The position numbers and the translations under genes are program-made. A stretch of DNA of 48,703 nt from Actinomyces dentalis DSM 19115 (lineage in GTDB: Bacteria; Actinomycetota; Actinomycetes; Actinomycetales; Actinomycetaceae), in NCBI RefSeq assembly GCF_000429225.1, contig NZ_KE386867.1:16458-65160 (forward strand). Direction: 5' to 3'. The first letter of the stretch is position 1; each line of letters opens with the position of its first letter. The notes below the pieces were generated by a model. The model was given only the letters and a program-made list of their open reading frames with translations. It was not told the DNA's origin and ran no database searches. Positions 44,201 through 48,703 of the stretch are shown here, one piece after another.

Positions 44201-47167
44201 TCACTCGGGGACGATGGAGACCAGCCGGGGCGCCTTGACGATGACCCTGCGCACGCCGCGCCCGCCCAGGGCGCGCACCACCCCGGGGGCCGCCAGGGCC
44301 ATCTGCTCCAGGTCGGCCTCGGAGACGTCGGGGGCGACCTGGAGGCGGTCGCGGACCTTGCCCTTGACCTGGACCACGCAGGTGACCGCCTCGGCCTCCA
44401 GCAGCGAGGCGTCGGCCACCACCGGGAAGGCCTCGCGGGCCAGGGACTGCCCGTGTCCCAGCCGCATCCAGATCTCCTCGGCGATGTGCGGGGCCACGGG
44501 GGCGGTCATGAGCGTGAGGGCCTCGATGGCCTCGCGCGGAACCCGCTTCAGGCCCGTGAGGTGGTTGTTGAGGACGATGAGCTTGGCGATGGCGGTGTTG
44601 AGCCGCATCCCCTCGTAGTCGCCGCGCACGCCCACGATGGTGCGCGCCACCAGGCGGCGCGTGGCCTCGTCGGCGGGCTCGTCGACGACGGTGACCTCGC
44701 CGGTGGCCTCGTCGACGACGTTGCGCCACAGCCGCTGGAGGAAGCGCTGGGCCCCGGCCACCGCGCGGGTCTCCCAGGGCCGGTCCTGGTCGAGCGGGCC
44801 CATGCTCATCTCGTAAACCCGGAAGGTGTCGGCGCCGTAGGCGCTGTACATGTCGTCGGGCGTGACGATGTTCTTCAGGGACTTGCCCATCTTGCCGTAC
44901 TCGCGCCTGACGGGCTCCCCCCGCCAGGTGAAGGTCGGCTCGCCGTCGTCCCCGTCCGGGCCCCGCTCGACCTCGTCGGCGGGCACGTACTGGTCGCGGG
45001 CGTCCCTGTAGGCCCAGGCCTGGATGTAGCCCTGGTTGAACAGGCGGTGGTAGGGCTCGGAGGAGGACACGACGCCCAGGTCGAACAGGATCTTGTGCCA
45101 GAAGCGCGAGTAGAGCAGGTGCAGGACGGCGTGCTCGACGCCGCCCACGTACAGGTCGGTGCCCCCGGAGGCGTTGCCGGCCTGCGGGCGCGGCCCCATC
45201 CAGTAGGCCTCGTTGACCGGGTCGACCAGGGCGTCGTCGTCGCCGGGGTCGATGTAGCGCAGCTCGTACCAGCACGAGCCCGCCCAGTTGGGCATCGTGT
45301 TGGTCTCGCGGCGGTAGCGCCTCGGCCCGTCGCCCAGGTCGAGGGTGACCTCGACCCACTCCCGCGCCCCGCCCAGCGGCGGCTCGGGGTTGGAGGAGGC
45401 GTCGTCGGGGTCGTAGGTGCGCGGGGAGTAGTCGGTGACCTCGGGCAGCTCGACGGGCAGGGCCGACTCGGGCAGGGCGTGGACGCGCCCGTCCTCGTCC
45501 CACACGATCGGGAAGGGCTCGCCCCAGTAGCGCTGGCGGGAGAACAGCCAGTCGCGCAGGCGGTAGGTGACGGCGCCGCGCCCGGAGCCCTTGGACTCCA
45601 GCCAGGCGGTCATGGCGGCCGTGGCCTCGCCCTGGCTCATGCCGTCCAGGCTGATCTCGTCGTTGGCGGAGTCCACCGCCACGCCGTCGCCCGTGTAGGC
45701 GCCCGCGCTCAGGTCCACGGAGCGCGGGTCGTCGGCCGGGCCGATGGTCTGGACGACGTCGAGGTCGTAGGCGCGCGCGAAGGCCCAGTCGCGCTCGTCG
45801 TGGGCGGGCACGGCCATAATGGCGCCGGTGCCGTAGCCCATGAGGACGTAGTCGGCCACGAAGATCGGCACGCGCCCGCCGTTGACGGGGTTGATCCCGT
45901 ACAGGCCCGTGAAGACGCCGGTCTTGGGGCGGTCCTCGGCGGTGCGCTCGGCCTCCGTGGCGGCCGCGGCGCGGGCGCGGTAGGCGGCCACCGCCTCGGC
46001 CGGGGCGGCGCGCCCGCCCGTCCAGGCCCCGCGGGTGCCCTCGGGCCAGGCGGCCGGGACCGTCAGGGCGGCGGCGTCGTCGGCCTCGGCGGCGCCCAGC
46101 AGCCCGCCCAGCAGCGGGTGCTCGGGGGCCACCACCATGAAGGTCGCGCCGAACAGCGTGTCGGGGCGGGTGGTGTAGACGGTCAGGCTCGTAACGTCCG
46201 AGCCCGCCTCGGCGGCGCCCTCGACGGCGAAGTCGACCTCCGCGCCCTCGGAGCGGCCGATCCAGTTGCGCTGCATGATCTTGACCTTCTCCGGCCAGTC
46301 GACCGTGTCCAGGTCCTCGGCCAGGCGGTCGGCGTAGGCGGTGATGCGCATCATCCACTGGCGCAAGTTGCGCTTGAAGACCGGGAAGTCGCCCCTCTCG
46401 GAGCGGCCCTCGCCGGTGACCTCCTCGTTGGCCAGGACCGTGCCCAGCCCCGGGCACCAGTTGACCGGCGCGGACGAGACGTAGGCCAGGCGGCGGGAGT
46501 CGACGACGTCGGCCCGCTCGCCCTCGTCCAGCTCCGCCCAGGGGCGGCCGTCGGGGGTGGGGACCTCGCCGCGCTCCAGCTTGTCCACCAGTTCGGCGAT
46601 CGGCCGGGCCGCGCCCGTCCCGCGCCCGTCGCGGCGCGGGGCGTCGGGGTCGAACCAGGAGTTGAAGATCTTCAGGAAGATCCACTGGGTCCAGCGCACG
46701 TAGTCGGCGTCGATGGTGGCCAGGGAGCGGCGCGGGTCGTGGGACAGGCCCAGACGGCGCAGCTGGCGGCGCATATTGGCGATGTTGGCCTCGGTGGAGA
46801 TGCGCGGGTGCTGGCCGGTCTGGACGGCGTACTGCTCGGCGGGCAGGCCGAAGGCGTCGTAGCCCATGGTGTACAGCACGTTCTTGCCGGTCATGCGGGT
46901 GAAGCGGGCGACGACGTCGGTGGCGATGTAGCCCAGCGGGTGGCCCACGTGCAGGCCCTTGCCCGAGGGATAGGGGAACATGTCGAGCAGGAAGAACTTG
47001 TCCTTCTCGGCGTCCGGGCCCGCCAGCGCCCCGACGGGGTTGTCGGCGTGGAAGGTGCCGAGCTCCTCCCAGCGGTCCTGCCAGGCGGTCTCGATGGTCC
47101 CGGCCAGCTCCGCGGTGTAGCGGTGGGGCGTGGCGGAGGCGGCCTGCGCCTGCTCGTTGTCAGTCAT
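44201..47167 (-). CDS. leuS: leucine--tRNA ligase
   Basis: A 988-residue Leu[19 protein letters not shown] (HIGH motif), [31 protein letters not shown], the editing domain with [19 protein letters not shown], a Leu-specific insertion, [18 protein letters not shown], and [12 protein letters not shown] (KMSKS form KMGKS), followed by the anticodon-binding domain ending [16 protein letters not shown]. It charges tRNA-Leu and removes mischarged residues. ATG 47167 has GGAAGGGA 9 bases upstream. It exceeds the usual 830-970 aa because of Ala/Glu-rich inserts in the editing domain. No T-box element is seen in the leader. Confidence 0.97.
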   Translation of the reverse strand: MTDNEQAQAASATPHRYTAELAGTIETAWQDRWEELGTFHADNPVGALAGPDAEKDKFFLLDMFPYPSGKGLHVGHPLGYIATDVVARFTRMTGKNVLYTMGYDAFGLPAEQYAVQTGQHPRISTEANIANMRRQLRRLGLSHDPRRSLATIDADYVRWTQWIFLKIFNSWFDPDAPRRDGRGTGAARPIAELVDKLERGEVPTPDGRPWAELDEGERADVVDSRRLAYVSSAPVNWCPGLGTVLANEEVTGEGRSERGDFPVFKRNLRQWMMRITAYADRLAEDLDTVDWPEKVKIMQRNWIGRSEGAEVDFAVEGAAEAGSDVTSLTVYTTRPDTLFGATFMVVAPEHPLLGGLLGAAEADDAAALTVPAAWPEGTRGAWTGGRAAPAEAVAAYRARAAAATEAERTAEDRPKTGVFTGLYGINPVNGGRVPIFVADYVLMGYGTGAIMAVPAHDERDWAFARAYDLDVVQTIGPADDPRSVDLSAGAYTGDGVAVDSANDEISLDGMSQGEATAAMTAWLESKGSGRGAVTYRLRDWLFSRQRYWGEPFPIVWDEDGRVHALPESALPVELPEVTDYSPRTYDPDDASSNPEPPLGGAREWVEVTLDLGDGPRRYRRETNTMPNWAGSCWYELRYIDPGDDDALVDPVNEAYWMGPRPQAGNASGGTDLYVGGVEHAVLHLLYSRFWHKILFDLGVVSSSEPYHRLFNQGYIQAWAYRDARDQYVPADEVERGPDGDDGEPTFTWRGEPVRREYGKMGKSLKNIVTPDDMYSAYGADTFRVYEMSMGPLDQDRPWETRAVAGAQRFLQRLWRNVVDEATGEVTVVDEPADEATRRLVARTIVGVRGDYEGMRLNTAIAKLIVLNNHLTGLKRVPREAIEALTLMTAPVAPHIAEEIWMRLGHGQSLAREAFPVVADASLLEAEAVTCVVQVKGKVRDRLQVAPDVSEADLEQMALAAPGVVRALGGRGVRRVIVKAPRLVSIVPE

Positions 47168-47255
47168 CGAGGGACTGCTCCCTTCCCTGCTCGTGGCGTG
47201 AAATGGGCGTCGGGCGGCCCGGCCCCGGGGTCGAGCCGCGCCATCGCCCGGAGCC

Positions 47256-47261
47256 AGCCTA
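47256..47261 (-). promoter_or_regulatory. -10 box of leuS
   Basis: TAGGCT on the minus strand, 88 bases before the leuS ATG, giving a leader of about 80 bases. A perfect 8-bp hairpin at 47277-47295 (ccggtccg/cggaccgg) lies just upstream and may end the HIT transcript. Confidence 0.5.
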
Positions 47262-47342
47262 GCGCCATGGGCGACGCCGGTCCGCGGCGGACCGGGGCGC
47301 GGACGGGCGACGCCGGTCACGCCGCCGGTCGCGGGCGGCGGC

Positions 47343-47849
47343 TCACAGGGCCGGGGACCCCAGCGCGGCGGGCACGAACTCGCCCCAGCCGTCCTCGCGC
47401 AGTCCCACGCGCAGGGCCTCCATGGCGGCGTCGAGCCCCTCACCGGAGGCCGCGCGGGCGTGGGCCGGATCGATGTCGGAGATCTTGTACAGGGGCAGGA
47501 CGTGGATGTGCAGGTGGGGCACGTCGAAGCCGACGACGACGAGCCCCGGGCGGGCGGCGTCGAAGACCCGCATCTGGGTGGCCGCGATTCTGCGGGCCAC
47601 CACGGCCAGGTGGGCGACGGTGGCCTCGTCGGCGTCGGTGAAGGACTCGAACTGATGGCGCGGCACCACCAGGACGTGGCCCGCGGTGTGGGGCTCGATG
47701 GTGGCGAAGGCGACGCAGACGTCGTCGGCCCACACGAAGCGGCCCGGGATCTGGCCGTTGATGATCTTGGTGAAGACGGACGGCTCGGCGGGGGCCCGTC
47801 CGGCGGAAGACGGCGCCACGGGGGCGGGCTCGGCAGGGGTGTCGGTCAT
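47343..47849 (-). CDS. HIT-family nucleotide hydrolase
   Basis: A 168-residue histidine-triad protein: [41 protein letters not shown] and the catalytic triad [10 protein letters not shown] with His112, His114 and His116. HIT hydrolases cleave AMP-linked or similar nucleotide substrates such as adenosine phosphoramidates; the specific substrate is unknown. The ATG at 47849 lies 6 bases after a TAGGCT -10 box and has no ribosome binding site, so it is probably leaderless. It is upstream of leuS on the same strand. Confidence 0.92.
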   Translation of the reverse strand: MTDTPAEPAPVAPSSAGRAPAEPSVFTKIINGQIPGRFVWADDVCVAFATIEPHTAGHVLVVPRHQFESFTDADEATVAHLAVVARRIAATQMRVFDAARPGLVVVGFDVPHLHIHVLPLYKISDIDPAHARAASGEGLDAAMEALRVGLREDGWGEFVPAALGSPAL

Positions 47850-47855
47850 GACCTC

Positions 47856-47861
47856 AGCCTA
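47856..47861 (-). promoter_or_regulatory. -10 box of the HIT gene
   Basis: TAGGCT on the minus strand with exactly 6 bases to the ATG at 47849, identical to the spacing at trpL and pemK-like. Confidence 0.5.
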
Positions 47862-48390
47862 ACGAGTCATCGCCGCTCCTCTCTCACCGGGGCCGACGGC
47901 GCACAGGCCCTTGTGGAGGAGCACCCGTGTGCAGAGGGGCCCGCTCTGCACATGGGAGAGCTTCACCGGCGTTGAGCGTCGAGGCGTTTCCGCATGATTC
48001 CGCGGATCCTCCGACGGCGGGTCTCGGCCGAATGTGCAGCATCGCCCCGACCGTCCCCGCACCACATGCCCGATACCGGCAGCACCCGCCCCGGCACCGC
48101 GGACGCGCCCACAACACCGTACGGGCGACCCCGCGGCGCTGGCCTCGGCCCATCGCCGATCCCTACCGATCCCCCGGAGCCTGCCCCGTACGATCCGATG
48201 ATGACTGGCCCGAAGATACCGCGGATTCCTGGCGTGCCCCAGAATCTCTCGACAAAAAGACTCTATGCATCTACAACTGCGCAGTACTCCCTGACACTAC
48301 GGCCACAAACTGTACGTCCACCTCGTCAGGTGCGTGGTACTCCCTGACGCGATAATACTGCGAAAGTGGGAATCTAGCACGGTGTCTCAA
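47862..48390. other. intergenic region without a recognisable gene
   Basis: From about 48200 the sequence becomes clearly less GC-rich than the rest of the window. The 12-base sequence gtactccctgac occurs at 48284-48295 and again at 48337-48348. Open frames here are short, Pro/Arg-rich and without ribosome binding sites. I see no RNA gene. It is probably the flank of the insertion sequence that begins near 48391. Confidence 0.5.
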
Positions 48391-48415
48391 TGAGCCTTTC
48401 TCACCAGGGTTCGTG
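48391..48415. mobile_element. probable end of an IS5-type insertion sequence
   Basis: tgagcctttctcacc (48391-48405) lies 11 bases outside the transposase stop codon, where a terminal inverted repeat would be expected. The other IS end is beyond the window, so the repeat cannot be confirmed. The same 15 bases occur at 3224-3238, and 12 of them inverted at 41615-41626. Confidence 0.5.
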
Positions 48416-48703
48416 TCAGGAATCGCGCCAGAGGGTGATGATGACGAGGGCGGCGGCCATGATCGTGGTGATGGCGGCGGGGTCGAGGGAGACTCGTTGC
48501 AGGGCCCTGAAGTGCTTGAACATGGCATTGGCCCTCTCGGCCGGGGCCCGCATGGCGGACAGCAGGTTGTTGCGGGTCTCCTCGTCCGGTGTCGGGCAGG
48601 GGTTCTTCGTGGGGGTCAGCACGCCGATCCCCGCCCCCTGGTACCCCTTGTCGGCCAGCACCGGCATCCCCAACCAGGCCGACCGGTACAGGGCCGGCAG
48701 CAC
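48416..48703 (-). CDS. IS5-family (DDE_Tnp_4) transposase, C-terminal part, cut by window end
   Basis: The last 96 codons of a transposase, running off the right edge; the start is not in the window. Seen: PVLADKGYQGAGIGVLTPTKNP with the second DDE Asp, then RNNLLSAMRAPAERANAMFKHFRALQRVSLDPAAI with the catalytic Glu in the AERANA helix, and AALVIITLWRDS at the end. This is the pattern of the DDE_Tnp_4 type common in actinobacterial IS5-like elements. The TGA stop is 48416-48418 on the minus strand. Whether the element is complete cannot be judged. Confidence 0.88.
   Translation of the reverse strand: MLPALYRSAWLGMPVLADKGYQGAGIGVLTPTKNPCPTPDEETRNNLLSAMRAPAERANAMFKHFRALQRVSLDPAAITTIMAAALVIITLWRDS

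Noticed and set aside
47168-47342. T-box leader upstream of leuS
   Set aside because: The hairpin at 47277-47295 is present but there is no T-box TGGNACCGCG-like sequence and no specifier loop I can identify.
44063-47641. 1192-codon plus-strand frame opposite leuS
   Set aside because: Shadow of leuS; no start signal and no recognisable domain.
47927-48355. Two overlapping plus-strand frames of 117-142 codons
   Set aside because: Pro/Ser/Thr-rich with no ribosome binding site or family match; they cross into lower-GC DNA flanking the insertion sequence.

Overview
The window is very GC-rich DNA from an actinobacterium, most likely a member of the Actinomyces group. The evidence is the extreme GC and Ala/Gly/Pro-rich proteins, frequent GTG starts, ATGA or GTGA gene junctions, several apparently leaderless genes, and the core gene order leuS - degV - comEA - comEC - holA - rpsT - lepA - hemW. 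That order is familiar from actinobacteria. Here it is split by about 25.7 kb of extra DNA between lepA (8.7 kb) and rpsT (34.4 kb). The genus is an inference from protein style and synteny, not from a marker-gene search. LAYOUT. 0-3.2 kb: small accessory genes of unknown function (two tandem paralogues, a DUF4291 protein, two orphans). 3.3-3.5 kb: palindromic repeats. 3.5-8.7 kb, minus strand: hemW, trmB, a MOSC protein, lepA. 8.9-11.2 kb: UDP-galactopyranose mutase (glf) and a GT2 glycosyltransferase, a small galactofuranose/cell-surface glycan set. 11.4-13.0 kb: a hipBA-type module with its operator. 13.0-13.85 kb: non-coding, with a 23-bp perfect inverted repeat element. 13.85-21.0 kb: a complete tryptophan operon, trpL-trpE-trpG-trpD-trpC::trpB-trpA, with a Trp-Trp-Trp leader peptide and a fused TrpC-TrpB protein but no trpF. 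21.0-30.9 kb: two parallel sensing/export modules, each with a response regulator and histidine kinase on the minus strand divergent from ABC exporter genes on the plus strand, and each with a 16-bp palindrome at the same distance from the kinase -10 box. 30.9-34.1 kb: a PemK-like protein and a bacteriocin-type (lactococcin 972-like) ABC exporter. 34.4-41.1 kb: rpsT, a DUF1846 protein, holA, comEC, a frameshifted comEA, degV. 41.2-44.1 kb: an accessory patch with an ankyrin-gene remnant, an unusual KMSKS-type tyrosyl-tRNA synthetase-like gene, a PH-like protein, and second copies of both palindromic repeat families. 44.2-47.9 kb: leuS and a HIT-family gene. 48.4 kb to the end: the 3' part of an IS5-type transposase gene. 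HOW IT WORKS TOGETHER. The trp operon encodes every step from chorismate to tryptophan except phosphoribosylanthranilate isomerase, which in actinobacteria can be supplied by the bifunctional HisA/PriA enzyme encoded elsewhere. The TrpE, TrpC, TrpB and TrpA sequences and the leader-peptide design resemble the enteric/corynebacterial type, suggesting the operon was acquired as a unit. The two two-component/ABC modules plus the third exporter look like an antimicrobial-peptide sensing and resistance region. The most unusual items are the TrpC-TrpB fusion, the two families of modular palindromic repeats (one with its centre inverted between copies), the comEA frameshift, and the matched operator geometry of the two kinase promoters.
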